Shown in pieces: positions 53,533 through 62,167 of a stretch of 64,000 nucleotides of DNA. Source of the stretch: Streptomyces cyaneochromogenes (GTDB taxonomy: Bacteria; Actinomycetota; Actinomycetes; Streptomycetales; Streptomycetaceae); assembly GCF_003963535.1 (NCBI RefSeq), contig NZ_CP034539.1:9734001-9798000 (forward strand), given 5' to 3'. Position 1 is the stretch's first letter. Each line of letters opens with the position of its first letter. A program made the translations under genes and the position numbers. The notes under the pieces were generated by a model, which was given only the letters and a program-made list of their open reading frames with translations, did not search any database and was not told the DNA's origin.

Positions 53533-54450
53533 ATGACTACTGGAGTAGCGCTCCCTCTCCATCATCGGATCGACGGCACGGTGCAGCTCGCGCGGGAGGC
53601 CCACGAGGCCGGATTACGTTCCGCGTGGTTCGGACAGACCTTCGCCTACGACTCCCCCTCGCTGGCCGCGATCGTCGGCCGCGAAGCGCCCGGACTGCAC
53701 GTCGGGACAGCCGCGATCCCCGTCTTCGGCCGCCACCCGCTTCTCGTCTCCAGCCAGGCCCAGACCGCCCAGGCGGCCACCGGCGGCCGCTACCACCTCG
53801 GGCTCGCGCTCGGCACCAGAGAGCTGACGGAGACCGGCTTCGGCCTCCCGTACGAGCGCCCCATCCGCCGCCTGCGCGAGTTCCTCACCGCCCTGCGCCA
53901 ACTCGTCGAAACGGGCAGCGCCGACTTCCACGGAGAGTTGCTGACCGCCACCACACCCCTGTCCGCGGCGGTGCCGGGCGCCGAACCGCCGGTGCCGATC
54001 CTGGTCGCGGCCATGGGGCCGCAAGCGCTGCGCGTCTCCGGCGAACTCGCGGACGGCATCCTTCCGTACCTGGCCGGTCCGCGCGCGCTCGCCGAGCACA
54101 TCGTCCCGGCCGTCACCGCGGCGGCCGAGGCGGCGGGCCGCCCGGCGCCGCGGATCGTGGCGTTCGTTCCCGGCGTGGTCACCGCTGACGCCGAGGCCGT
54201 ACGGGAGACCGCGACCGAGGCCCTCGCGTTCTACGAGCGGTTCCCCTCCTACCAGCGGGTCATCGAACTCTCCGGTGGCTCCCGGGCCGCCGACCTGGCC
54301 GTGATCGGTGACGAGGAGGCCGTCGCCGCCGAGGTGCGGCGATACCGGGACGCCGGGGCGACGGAGGTGGTGTTCACCACGACGGAGCTGGCCGGCGAGG
54401 CCGACCGGCTCCGCACCTGGAAGCTGCTGGGAGAGCTGGCAGCCGGCTGA
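53533..54450 (+). CDS. F420-type LLM-class oxidoreductase 5, contains a TTA codon
   Basis: 305 aa. VALPLHHRIDGTVQLAREAH and GQTFAYDSPSLAAIVGREAP resemble F420-dependent luciferase-like oxidoreductases (TIGR03564 type); GGRYHLGLALGTRELTETGF is the conserved barrel segment. Codon 28 (53614-53616) is TTA, a bldA-dependent codon close to the 5' end, so translation could be strongly limited before development. ATG at 53533 fits the usual N-terminus; ATG at 53500 would add 11 residues. Convergent with the DUF1684 gene, with a strong terminator between them. Confidence 0.82.
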   Translation: MTTGVALPLHHRIDGTVQLAREAHEAGLRSAWFGQTFAYDSPSLAAIVGREAPGLHVGTAAIPVFGRHPLLVSSQAQTAQAATGGRYHLGLALGTRELTETGFGLPYERPIRRLREFLTALRQLVETGSADFHGELLTATTPLSAAVPGAEPPVPILVAAMGPQALRVSGELADGILPYLAGPRALAEHIVPAVTAAAEAAGRPAPRIVAFVPGVVTADAEAVRETATEALAFYERFPSYQRVIELSGGSRAADLAVIGDEEAVAAEVRRYRDAGATEVVFTTTELAGEADRLRTWKLLGELAAG

Positions 54451-54475
54451 GCTGAGGCGTGCCGCAGTGCGTCGG

Positions 54476-54510
54476 CCCTCGGCGGCGGCGAGGAACGCCG
54501 CCGCCGAGGG
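54476..54510. terminator. Strong bidirectional hairpin terminator
   Basis: CCCTCGGCGGCGGCG (54476-54490) and CGCCGCCGCCGAGGG (54496-54510) are perfect complements around a 5-nt loop (AGGAA), located between convergent genes ending at 54450 and 54521. Confidence 0.85.
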
Positions 54511-54520
54511 GACCCGCGTG

Positions 54521-55351
54521 CTACGCGATCGGCTTCCGCTCGTGAGGGAGCTTCTCGCCGGCCTCGATCGCTACGGGGAGCCGGTTCTCGGCGGGCGGCA
54601 GCGGGCAGGTCGCGAAGTCGGTGTAGGCGCACGGCAGGTTGGTGGCGCGGTTGAAGTCCAGCACCACGGTGCCGTCGGGTCCGGGCGCTTCGACCTGCAG
54701 GGCGCGACTGGCCGCGTACGTGGTCACGCCGGAGGTCGCGTCGGTGAACAGCACCATGAGGCTGCCCGGTGCGTGCCCGTTGAACGCGGTCAGACCCAGG
54801 GCCTGGCCGTCGTCGATCCGGAATCGGATCCTGCCCGGCGCGTCGTAGACGTGCTGCAGCCCTTCGACGGCGGCGCCCACGGTGATCGGCCGCGGTTGCG
54901 GGAACGGCGTGTACGTGCCGGTGACCACCCAGCGGGGGTCCGGCGCGTACGCGGGTGTCCCGGTGAACTCGGTACGCAGCGGATGCTCCGGGTGCCGTGG
55001 CCGGATCAGGTCGAGGCCGCCGCGTTTGGCGATCTCGATCACCGCGTCGCCCCAGACGGCGTTGACGCCACCGCGTTCCGGGATGACACCGAACCGGTGC
55101 CGCCCGCGCACCGCGGTGCCGTCGACGACGAGTTCCTCGCCCTCGTCGAGCACGACGGTGACGCCGTCGTGGCCCGTCGACCAGGTGCCCGGCGCGTCGG
55201 GAAAGCGCTGGGGGTCGGGGGCCAGCCAGTGCAGGCCGGTGACGGCGAGGAATCCGTGCTCATGGGCGAGGGCGGAATCCTTCCGACGATGCCACGCTTC
55301 CCATGCGGCGGCGAAGGTCTCGATGCGGGTGGGGGAGTCCTGGACGGTCAT
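54521..55351 (-). CDS. DUF1684 family protein
   Basis: 276 aa. FLAVTGLHWLAPDPQRFPDA, a central beta-rich domain and the C-terminal NRATNLPCAYTDFATCPLPP are hallmark segments of DUF1684, a widespread cytosolic family with no known biochemical role. ATG at 55351. Last gene of the metY-metX-nitroreductase-DUF1684 set, 54 nt behind the nitroreductase; its place at the end of a sulfur operon suggests a role there but does not prove it. Confidence 0.85.
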   Translation of the reverse strand: MTVQDSPTRIETFAAAWEAWHRRKDSALAHEHGFLAVTGLHWLAPDPQRFPDAPGTWSTGHDGVTVVLDEGEELVVDGTAVRGRHRFGVIPERGGVNAVWGDAVIEIAKRGGLDLIRPRHPEHPLRTEFTGTPAYAPDPRWVVTGTYTPFPQPRPITVGAAVEGLQHVYDAPGRIRFRIDDGQALGLTAFNGHAPGSLMVLFTDATSGVTTYAASRALQVEAPGPDGTVVLDFNRATNLPCAYTDFATCPLPPAENRLPVAIEAGEKLPHERKPIA

Positions 55352-55405
55352 GTGTACTCCTGCGGAACACGGGGTGTCGATGGTCGGTGGGGTGCGAGGG
55401 AAGGG

Positions 55406-56023
55406 TCAGGACGGTGAGGCGTCGGTGCCGACCGGAAGCGGGTCGCCCCAGCTCTCCGCGAAGAACGTCTCCGTAAGCGGTCGCCGTTCGCGGGCGGCGG
55501 TCTCGCGGTCGCGCAGCTCCTTCGGGAGGAGGTCCGCCGCGGCCAGGGCCCCTATCGCGGTGATGGAGAGTGGCCGGTAGCCGTCCGGAACGCCCAGGGA
55601 CACGCGCAGCCGTTCAGGGTCGAAGCCGCCCATCTGATGGGCATGCAGTCCCAAGGCATGCGCCTGCACCGAGAGTTGGGCCACCGCCAGACCGGTGTCG
55701 TAGGCGGCACCCTGGTGCGGCGTGCCGTCCTCCCGCCGCTCCGCCGCCACCGCCGCGACCAGCAGGGAACTGTTCCCGGCCCACAGCTGGTTGCCGGGCA
55801 CAAGGGTGGCGAGGAGACGCCGGTACGCCTCGTCGCCGCGCCGTCCGACCAGGAAGCGCCATGGCTGCAGATTGCGGGCGGAGGGCGCCCAGCGGGCCGC
55901 CTCCAGGAGGGGCACCAGCTCTTCGTCGGTGATCGTGTGCGTGGCGTCGAACGAGCGCGGGCTCCAGCGGTCGGCGAGCAGCGGGTGGACGGCCACGGCT
56001 GTGGTCGCGGTGCGAGGTGACAT
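55406..56023 (-). CDS. Nitroreductase family FMN-dependent oxidoreductase
   Basis: 205 aa, single-domain NfsB-like fold. RWSPRSFDATHTITDEELVP and ARWAPSARNLQPWRFLVGRR carry the FMN phosphate-binding Arg and Ser residues; LHAHQMGGFDPERLR and AIGALAAADLLP are also typical. Uses NAD(P)H; natural substrate unknown. It could supply reduced FMN to the flavin monooxygenases nearby (inference). ATG at 56023. 55 nt downstream of metX. Confidence 0.87.
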   Translation of the reverse strand: MSPRTATTAVAVHPLLADRWSPRSFDATHTITDEELVPLLEAARWAPSARNLQPWRFLVGRRGDEAYRRLLATLVPGNQLWAGNSSLLVAAVAAERREDGTPHQGAAYDTGLAVAQLSVQAHALGLHAHQMGGFDPERLRVSLGVPDGYRPLSITAIGALAAADLLPKELRDRETAARERRPLTETFFAESWGDPLPVGTDASPS

Positions 56024-56078
56024 GCGCTGCCTTTCTTCGGTTCAAGGGCCGCTTACTTCTCGGCGCCGTCGGAGGTTG

Positions 56079-57275
56079 TCACGAACGCCTGCCGGGGCGT
56101 CGTGATTCCCGTGCTGTCGGTGGGGGATCGGCGTGCAGGAGTTCGCGTACGAGCGCGGCGACCTGTTCCACCTCGATCAGGAAGCCGTCGTGGCCGTACG
56201 GCGATTCGATCACCCGCAGGTCGTCCGCCGCGGTGATCCCCGCCGCCAGCTCCGCCTGCTGGGACGGCGGGTACAGGCGGTCGGAGCCGACCCCGGCCAC
56301 GAGGGTCCTGGCGGTCACCCGGCGCAGGGCGGAGCGCACGCCGCCGCGGCCGCGGCCGATGTCGTGGCTGTTCATGGCCTCGGACAGCACGACGTAACTG
56401 CCCGCGTCGAAACGACGCGCCAGCTTGGCCGCGTGATGGTCGAGGTAGGACCCCACCTGGTACCGGCCGCCGCTCCAGGGATCCTCCTCGCCCTGGGGCA
56501 AGCGGCCGAAGCGGAACTGGAGTTCCGGCTCGCTGCGGTACGTGACATGAGCGATCCGCCGGGCCAGACCGAGCCCGGCCTGGGGATCGGATCCCGCGCC
56601 GTGGTAGTGGCCGCCGCGCCAGTTCGGGTCGGAGCGGACGGCGTGCAGCTGGATGTCCGCCCAGGCGATCTGCTCGGCGCTCGACGCGGCCGTCGTGGCG
56701 AGCAGCAGGAGGGCGTCCGTCCGCTCGGGATACGCCACCGCCCACTCCAGCGCCCGCATCCCGCCCATCGAACCGCCGACCACCAGGGCCCACCTCCCGA
56801 TCCCCAGCGCATCGGCCAGTCCGGCCTCGGCCACCACCTGGTCACGTTGCGTCAGGAAGGGAAAGTCCCCGCCCCAGGGCCGGCCCGACGGGCCCGCGCA
56901 GGACGGGCCGGTACTGCCCTGACAGCCACCGAGCACGTTCGGCGCCACGACGAACCAGCGGTCCGTGTCGAGCGCGCGCCCGGGGCCGACGAGCCCGTCC
57001 CACCAACCGGGCGTGGGATGACCCGGCTCGACGGGCCCGGCCACATGGCTGTCGCCGGTGAGGGCGTGCAGCACCAGCACCGCGTTGGACCGGTCCGGCG
57101 CGAGCTGCCCCCAGGTCTCGAACGCCAGCCGCACACCGGGCAGTTCACCGCCGGCCTCCAACGGAAGCGGGCCCTCGCGCGCGTACCACCGGCGACGCCC
57201 GGGCGGGTCCCCCTCCCGCCAGGCCCCGGAGGCCGGCGGGAGGGGGACCTGCGACGGTGTCAGTACGGTGTTCAG
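56079..57275 (-). CDS. metX: Homoserine O-acetyltransferase
   Basis: Alpha/beta hydrolase with GPSCAGPSGRPWGGDFPFLT, nucleophile elbow VVGGSMGGMRALEW (Ser) and ESPYGHDGFLIE (catalytic His) near the C-terminus. Acetylates homoserine with acetyl-CoA for direct sulfhydrylation by MetY. Family similarity continues upstream of the first TTG (57161): RRRWYAREGPLPLEAGG is in frame, and no ATG, GTG or TTG exists there. The best start is a CTG at 57275 that overlaps the metY stop as CTGA, giving about 398 aa; annotation limited to usual starts would give 360 aa from TTG 57161. Confidence 0.88.
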   Translation of the reverse strand: MNTVLTPSQVPLPPASGAWREGDPPGRRRWYAREGPLPLEAGGELPGVRLAFETWGQLAPDRSNAVLVLHALTGDSHVAGPVEPGHPTPGWWDGLVGPGRALDTDRWFVVAPNVLGGCQGSTGPSCAGPSGRPWGGDFPFLTQRDQVVAEAGLADALGIGRWALVVGGSMGGMRALEWAVAYPERTDALLLLATTAASSAEQIAWADIQLHAVRSDPNWRGGHYHGAGSDPQAGLGLARRIAHVTYRSEPELQFRFGRLPQGEEDPWSGGRYQVGSYLDHHAAKLARRFDAGSYVVLSEAMNSHDIGRGRGGVRSALRRVTARTLVAGVGSDRLYPPSQQAELAAGITAADDLRVIESPYGHDGFLIEVEQVAALVRELLHADPPPTARESRRPGRRS

Positions 57276-58633
57276 GACGCGCCCTTCGCCGCGCGGAACC
57301 CGGCCTCCAGGTCCGCCTTGAGGTCGACGAGGTTCTCGATGCCCACGGACAGACGCACCAGGCCGGGGGAGGTGCCGGTGGCCGCCAGCTGGTTCTCGTC
57401 GAGCTGGCTGTGGGTGGTCGACGCCGGGTGGATGATGAGGCTGCGTACGTCGCCGATGTTGGCGAGATGGCTGAACAGCTCGACCGCGTCCACGAACCGC
57501 TTCCCCGCCTCGACCCCGTCCCGCAGCTCGAAGGAGACCACGGCACCCGCGCCGCGCGGCAGGTACGTCTGGCCCGCCGCAAACCAGCGGCTGGACTCCA
57601 GTCCCGGGTAGTGGACGGCGGCGACCTCGTCACGCTGCTCCAGCCACTGCGCCAGGGCCTGGGCGTTCGCCGAGTGCCGCTCGATGCGCAGACTGAGCGT
57701 CTCCACGCCCTGCAGCAGCAGGAAGGCGGAGTGCGGCGAGAGGGCGGGCCCGAGGTCGCGCAGCAACTGCACGCGCAGCTTGACGGCGAAGGCGCCCGGC
57801 CCGAGCGCCGGCCAGTACCGCAGACCGTGGTAGCTGGGGTCGGGATCGGTGAAGTCGGGGAACCGCTCCTCGTGCGCGCCGAAGTCGAAGGTGCCGCCGT
57901 CGACGACCACACCCGCGATGGCGGTGCCGTGCCCGCCCAGGAACTTGGTCGCCGAGTGCACCACGATGTCGGCGCCGTGCTCGATGGGCCGCAGGAGATA
58001 GGGAGTCGGGACCGTGTTGTCCACGATCAGCGGCACTCCCGCCTCGTGCGCCACGTCCGCGACCGCCCGCACGTCCAGCACGTTGCCGCGCGGATTGCCC
58101 AGCGTCTCCGCGAACAGCGCCTTGGTGTGGGGCCGGATCGCCGCCCGCCAGGCCTCGAAGTCGTCCGGGTCGTCCACGAAGGACACCTCGATGCCCAGCT
58201 TCGGCAGCGTGTGCCGGAACAGGTTGTACGAGCCGCCGTACAGCGACGTACTGGAGACGATGTGGTCCCCGGAGCTCGCCAGCGTGAGGATCGCCAGCGT
58301 CTCGGCGGCCTGCCCGGAGGACAGCGCCACGGCCGCCACCCCGCCCTCCAGGGCGGCGATGCGCTGCTCGAAGACGTCCTGGGTGGGGTTGTGGATGCGG
58401 GTGTAGATGTTGCCCGGCTCGGCGAGCGAGAACAGGTCGGCGGCGTGCTGGGTGTCCCGGAACACGAAGGACGTCGTCTGGTAGATCGGCGTCGCGCGGG
58501 CGCCGGTCGTCGGGTCCGGCACGGCACCGGCGTGAATCTGCCTGGTCTCGAAGGACCACGCCGAGGTGTCGGGTCCGGAGGGCGCGTCCTCGGGGGTGTG
58601 GCCTGCGGTGACGGAGTCGATGGGCTGGCTCAT
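57272..58633 (-). CDS. metY: O-acetylhomoserine sulfhydrylase
   Basis: 453 aa PLP enzyme of the Cys/Met metabolism family. FETRQIHAGAVPDPTTGARA, SSGQAAETLAIL, VVHSATKFLGGHGTAIAG (the PLP lysine) and ANIGDVRSLIIHPASTTHSQ are all present. Converts O-acetylhomoserine and sulfide to homocysteine. ATG at 58633 with AGGGAGAACC upstream. Translation is coupled to metX. A cysteine-containing leader peptide is encoded about 200 bp upstream, so expression is probably attenuated by cysteine supply. Confidence 0.95.
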   Translation of the reverse strand: MSQPIDSVTAGHTPEDAPSGPDTSAWSFETRQIHAGAVPDPTTGARATPIYQTTSFVFRDTQHAADLFSLAEPGNIYTRIHNPTQDVFEQRIAALEGGVAAVALSSGQAAETLAILTLASSGDHIVSSTSLYGGSYNLFRHTLPKLGIEVSFVDDPDDFEAWRAAIRPHTKALFAETLGNPRGNVLDVRAVADVAHEAGVPLIVDNTVPTPYLLRPIEHGADIVVHSATKFLGGHGTAIAGVVVDGGTFDFGAHEERFPDFTDPDPSYHGLRYWPALGPGAFAVKLRVQLLRDLGPALSPHSAFLLLQGVETLSLRIERHSANAQALAQWLEQRDEVAAVHYPGLESSRWFAAGQTYLPRGAGAVVSFELRDGVEAGKRFVDAVELFSHLANIGDVRSLIIHPASTTHSQLDENQLAATGTSPGLVRLSVGIENLVDLKADLEAGFRAAKGAS

Positions 58634-58746
58634 GGTTCTCCCTGGTGCGGGTACGGCGCTGCCGTGGGTGCGGGGGAAGCGAGGAAACCGCAGGCTGAGG
58701 AGGTGTGCCCGGGCGCGGGCAGCGGTCAGCGCGGTGTGGTGGGACT

Positions 58747-58829
58747 GGCTGTTCGAACGCCGAGGGAAAGCCGGAAGGCCTGAGAAAGGCTCGTCCGATG
58801 CCCGAGGGGGCTGGTCGAACGCCGGAGGG
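58747..58829. repeat. Two copies of a Streptomyces intergenic motif
   Basis: GGCTGTTCGAACGCCGAGGG (58747-58766) and GGCTGGTCGAACGCCGGAGG (58809-58828) are imperfect direct repeats 62 bp apart in the leader region of metY. They resemble the short intergenic palindromic elements common in Streptomyces genomes and could also shape the attenuator. Confidence 0.5.
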
Positions 58830-58834
58830 CGGAG

Positions 58835-58909
58835 TCAGCTCACGGCGGAACAACCCGTGGTGGTGACACGCACGTAGTCGACGTGGCGGCGGGTCACGAG
58901 CACGGTCAT
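58835..58909 (-). CDS. Leader peptide of metY, 24 aa, with Cys near the end
   Basis: ATG at 58909 opens a 24-codon frame reading MTVL then VTRRHVDYVRVTTTGC and SAVS, stop at 58835. The TRRHVDYVRV core matches the SRRHIDLxRV pattern of Streptomyces sulfur leader peptides, with a single Cys codon five codons before the stop. No strong ribosome site is seen (GGCTCC just upstream). Predicted to control metY-metX. Confidence 0.65.
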   Translation of the reverse strand: MTVLVTRRHVDYVRVTTTGCSAVS

Positions 58910-59017
58910 GGAGCCAGGTAACCACACCGGGGCAGGCGCGCACCAGCACACCGGGCGCGGGCCGCCGATCGAGGCGCACAGTGGACGCACCCTGCCGGGT
59001 GTGCTTTGATCCGGCCT

Positions 59018-59107
59018 ATGGAAACCACTGGCCAGGCACACACGGTGCTGCTCGACCCGTTCTGGGTGAGCCGCCGCGCCGACCAGTTCGACGAGGTCTG
59101 TTGCTGA
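59018..59107 (+). CDS. Leader peptide of 2-oxoglutarate oxygenase operon, 29 aa, ending Cys-Cys
   Basis: ATG at 59018, reading METTGQAHTVLLDPFW, then VSRRADQFDEVCC and TGA (59105-59107). The VSRR core and terminal Cys-Cys fit the sulfur leader-peptide family, although the HIDL part has diverged to ADQF. It lies divergent from the metY leader, with 108 bp between the two start codons, and 144 bp upstream of the oxygenase gene. Confidence 0.62.
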   Translation: METTGQAHTVLLDPFWVSRRADQFDEVCC

Positions 59108-59251
59108 TCGCCGTTCGACGGCCGACGACCCCGACACTTCTCTCCTGTCCCACCCCGCTCTCGGCGCACCCTTCGGGCAACTGACCTACCCGGCAGCCCC
59201 GTTGCGGCGTGCCGCCGTGACCGGTCGGCTGCCCCCACGAAGGAACAACCC

Positions 59252-60280
59252 ATGGCCCAGCCCACAGCCCTGCCCGTGATCGACATCTCCCGCTTCCGCG
59301 CCCCGGACACGGACTGCGAGGCATACCTCGCCGAACTCCGTTCCGCGGCCCACGAGGTGGGCTTCTTCTACGTCACCGGGCACGGTGTCCCCGCATCGCT
59401 GCAAGGCGAGATCCTCGGTGCGGCCCGCACCTTCTTCGCGTTGCCGGAGGAACGGCGGCTGGAGATCGAGAACATCAACTCCGCACAGTTCCGCGGCTAC
59501 ACGCGCACCGGGACCGAGTACACCGAGGGCAACGCCGACTGGCGCGAGCAGATCGACATCGGCCCGGAACGCGCGGCGCTCGACACGGGCCCCGGCGACC
59601 CCGACTACCTGCGCCTGATCGGCCCCAACCAATGGCCGTCCGCGCAGCCGGAGCTGCGGGACATCGTCCTGCGCTGGCAGGCGGAGGCGCTCCGCGTGAG
59701 CCGCGAGGTGCTGCGTGCTCTGGCAGCCGCGCTGGGACAGGACGAGGGTTACTTCGACCAGTGGTTCGACGACGAGGCGGCCGTCCACGTCAAGATCGTC
59801 CACTACCCGCCGCGCGCCGCCCAGGACGCCGACCAGGGAGTGGGCGCACACAAGGACTACGGCTACCTGGCCCTCCTGCAGCAGGACGAGGTCGGCGGGC
59901 TCCAGGTGCAGCGCGAGGACGGCGAGTGGATCGACGCCGCGCCGGTGCCCGGCGCCTTCGTGTTCAACATCGGCGAGATGCTGGAGATCGCCACCCAGGG
60001 CTATCTGAAGGCCACTCGGCACCGGGTCGTCAGCCCACAGGCGGGCGTCGACCGCTACTCCATCCCGTTCTTCCTGGGTCCCCGCCTCGACGCCGTCGTC
60101 GAGCCTCTGCACCTGCCGGCGGAGCTGGCCTCGCGCGGTCGCGGTGTCACCGACGATCCGAACAACCCCCTTCTGGCGGCCTACGGCGAGAACGCCGTCG
60201 TCGGCTGGCTCCGCTCGCATCCACGGGTGGCCGACCGCTGGTGGGCGGACGTCCTGGTCAGACAGGGTGCCGCCCGATGA
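59252..60280 (+). CDS. 2-oxoglutarate/Fe(II)-dependent dioxygenase (IPNS-like)
   Basis: 342 aa. N-terminal domain PVIDISRF and GFFYVTGHGVP; iron ligands His200 and Asp202 in GVGAHKDYGYLALL and His257 in TRHRVVSP; 2-oxoglutarate pair Arg268/Ser270 in DRYSIPFFLGPR. Same layout as isopenicillin N synthase-like and plant-type oxygenases. Substrate unknown; position behind a cysteine leader peptide and before a metY copy suggests a sulfur compound (for example sulfonate or thioether oxidation). ATG at 59252 with GAAGGA upstream. Confidence 0.9.
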   Translation: MAQPTALPVIDISRFRAPDTDCEAYLAELRSAAHEVGFFYVTGHGVPASLQGEILGAARTFFALPEERRLEIENINSAQFRGYTRTGTEYTEGNADWREQIDIGPERAALDTGPGDPDYLRLIGPNQWPSAQPELRDIVLRWQAEALRVSREVLRALAAALGQDEGYFDQWFDDEAAVHVKIVHYPPRAAQDADQGVGAHKDYGYLALLQQDEVGGLQVQREDGEWIDAAPVPGAFVFNIGEMLEIATQGYLKATRHRVVSPQAGVDRYSIPFFLGPRLDAVVEPLHLPAELASRGRGVTDDPNNPLLAAYGENAVVGWLRSHPRVADRWWADVLVRQGAAR

Positions 60281-60729
60281 CGACCACCCAACACCACGGC
60301 GGGGGCTGGCAGTTCGAGACGCGGCAGGTGCACGCGGGCGCCGTGCCGGACCCCACCACGGGCGCGCGGGCCGTGCCGATCCACCAGACGACCGGCTACG
60401 TCTACCGGGACACCGCGCACGCCGCCGCGGCGTTCGAACTGGCCGACCTCACCACCCACGCCTACACCAGGCTGTCCAACCCGGCCACGGCTGTGGCCGA
60501 GGAGCGCATAGCGGCGCTGGAGGGCGGATCGGCGGCCGTCGCCGTGGCCAGCGGCCAGGCAGCGACCTCGCTCGCGCTGCTGAACCTGGCCCGCACCGGC
60601 GACCACATCGTCGCCTCGTCCTCGCTCTACGGCGGCACCCGCACCCTCCTGGAGCACACGTTCGCCGACTTCGTTATCGACGGCGACTCTTCATGGCCGG
60701 GATGGCCGTCTCTCTCCTGGCCGGGATGA
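60277..60729 (+). pseudogene. Second metY, truncated after about 130 codons
   Basis: ATG at 60277 overlaps the dioxygenase stop (ATGA). FETRQVHAGAVPDPTTGARA through ASSSLYGGTRTLLEHTFADF follow MetY closely, then similarity stops near 60675-60682 and 16 unrelated codons lead to TGA at 60729. The rest of the enzyme, including the PLP lysine, is absent. The following sequence belongs to an MFS transporter, so a deletion has fused the two genes. Confidence 0.85.
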
Positions 60730-61841
60730 CGGCGGCCACCGGCGGGGGAGCCGGGCCCGTGATCGGCGCGCGGCTGGTGCAGGGCGCCGCGGCCGGCCTC
60801 GTCAACTCCCAGGTGATCGGCACCATTCAGGACGTCTTCCGCGGTCCGGCCCGCGGTCGTGCACTGGGCATGTACGCGGTCACATCCGGCGTCGCCGTGG
60901 CGCTCGGCCCGCCACTCGGGGGTGCGCTCATCGCCGGACTCGGCGCCGAGACGGGCTGGCTGTCCTGCCTCCTGCTGAGCGCACCCTGCGCGGTGGCCAC
61001 CCTGGCCCTCGCGGCCCGCCTGCTCCCACCGCCCCGGCGCACCGCCAAGAACTCCCGGCTGGACCGCTGTCCGGCGTGCCCTGGCGGTCCTCTTCGCCGT
61101 GCACCAGCGACTGCGCGTGCGCCAAGGCCGTGAGCCGCTGGTCCGTCCCGGGCTGATGTCTTCGAGGCCCTACCTGCTGGGCACCGCTGTCGCCATGGCC
61201 CAGTTCGGCGCCTCGCTGGCCGCGTCGCTCGTGCTCACCGTCTTTCTGCAGGACGGACTCGGGCTGTCCGCCCTTCTCACGGCGGCCGTCACGCTCGCCT
61301 CGGCCGTCGCCATGGGCGTACCTCAGGGCTCGCTTGGCGCCTGGTGCGGCGGATCGGACCGTGCACGGTGACCGTCGGCCTCGTCCTGGGGGTCGGTGCC
61401 GCGCCGGCCGGGGCGGTGGTCGCGCTCTGCGTGCCGATGGCGGCGCTGCCGGTGGCACTCGCCGGAACGCAACTGGTGGCCGGCGCCGCCTCGGGACTGA
61501 GCGTGTCGCCCAACCAGACCCAAGTGCTCCAGCACGCCCCCGCGGAAGCCGCCGGAGTGGGCGGCGGCATCCTGCAGATGGCCCAGCGCATCGCGGCGGC
61601 CGTCTGCTTCAGCGCCGTCTCCGCGGTCCACCTGCACACCGCACCCGGCCCGCCGCAGGGCAGCCACTCCCGGGCCGGCTACGCCCTGGCCTCCTGCGTC
61701 TGCGCCGGCCTGCTCGCCGTAGCCCTGGTCCTGTCACCGCTGCGCCGGGCAGCCACACGAACCGATCCGGCAGCACGCCGAGGGACAGGGGCGTGGGCAG
61801 AGCCCTGTTCACCCCTCCGGCCCCCCTCCCCGCGCACCTGA
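60676..61841 (+). pseudogene. MFS transporter remnant (DHA2/QacA-like)
   Basis: Begins at the deletion point with RRLFMAGMAVSLLAGMTAAT and GARLVQGAAAGLVNSQVIGT (a mid-protein TM3-TM4 region), changes frame near 61060 (AVHQRLRVRQGREPLVRPGL) and again near 61345 (VTVGLVLGVGAAPAGAVVAL onward), and ends at 61841. The first helices are missing, helices 7-8 seem deleted, and at least two frameshifts are present. A 14-helix drug/amino-acid exporter is the likely ancestor. Confidence 0.78.
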
Positions 61842-62167
61842 CCCACCCTCATGCCGCAGCGGCCGCCCCGGCCCCAACCAGGCGCCGTCCCCGTCACGCA
61901 TGTACGGCCGCACGCAGGGAACCGGTCAAGGGACGCGGTCGTGGCGCAGCTCCTCAGGTGGCCCGAAGGGCACCGCGGCGCGAAGATCGGCGCAGCAGAG
62001 GAGACAGGAGGGAGCGCGATCGCCGCGACAGGTCGCACGGTCGGGCAGCGCGCCGAGACCGTTCGCGACGACGTGGCTCGCACACGGCGGCGATCGCTTC
62101 GGCCATCGGTATCGTCCGCCCCGACGCACCGGCCCACGGCACCGCAGCCGCGAGGAGGAGGATCACC
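61842..62167. other. 326-bp gap upstream of kup
   Basis: No gene, clear hairpin or copy of the island palindrome was found. It should contain the kup promoter; potassium riboswitch elements (ydaO/kimA type) were not recognisable by eye. Confidence 0.4.
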
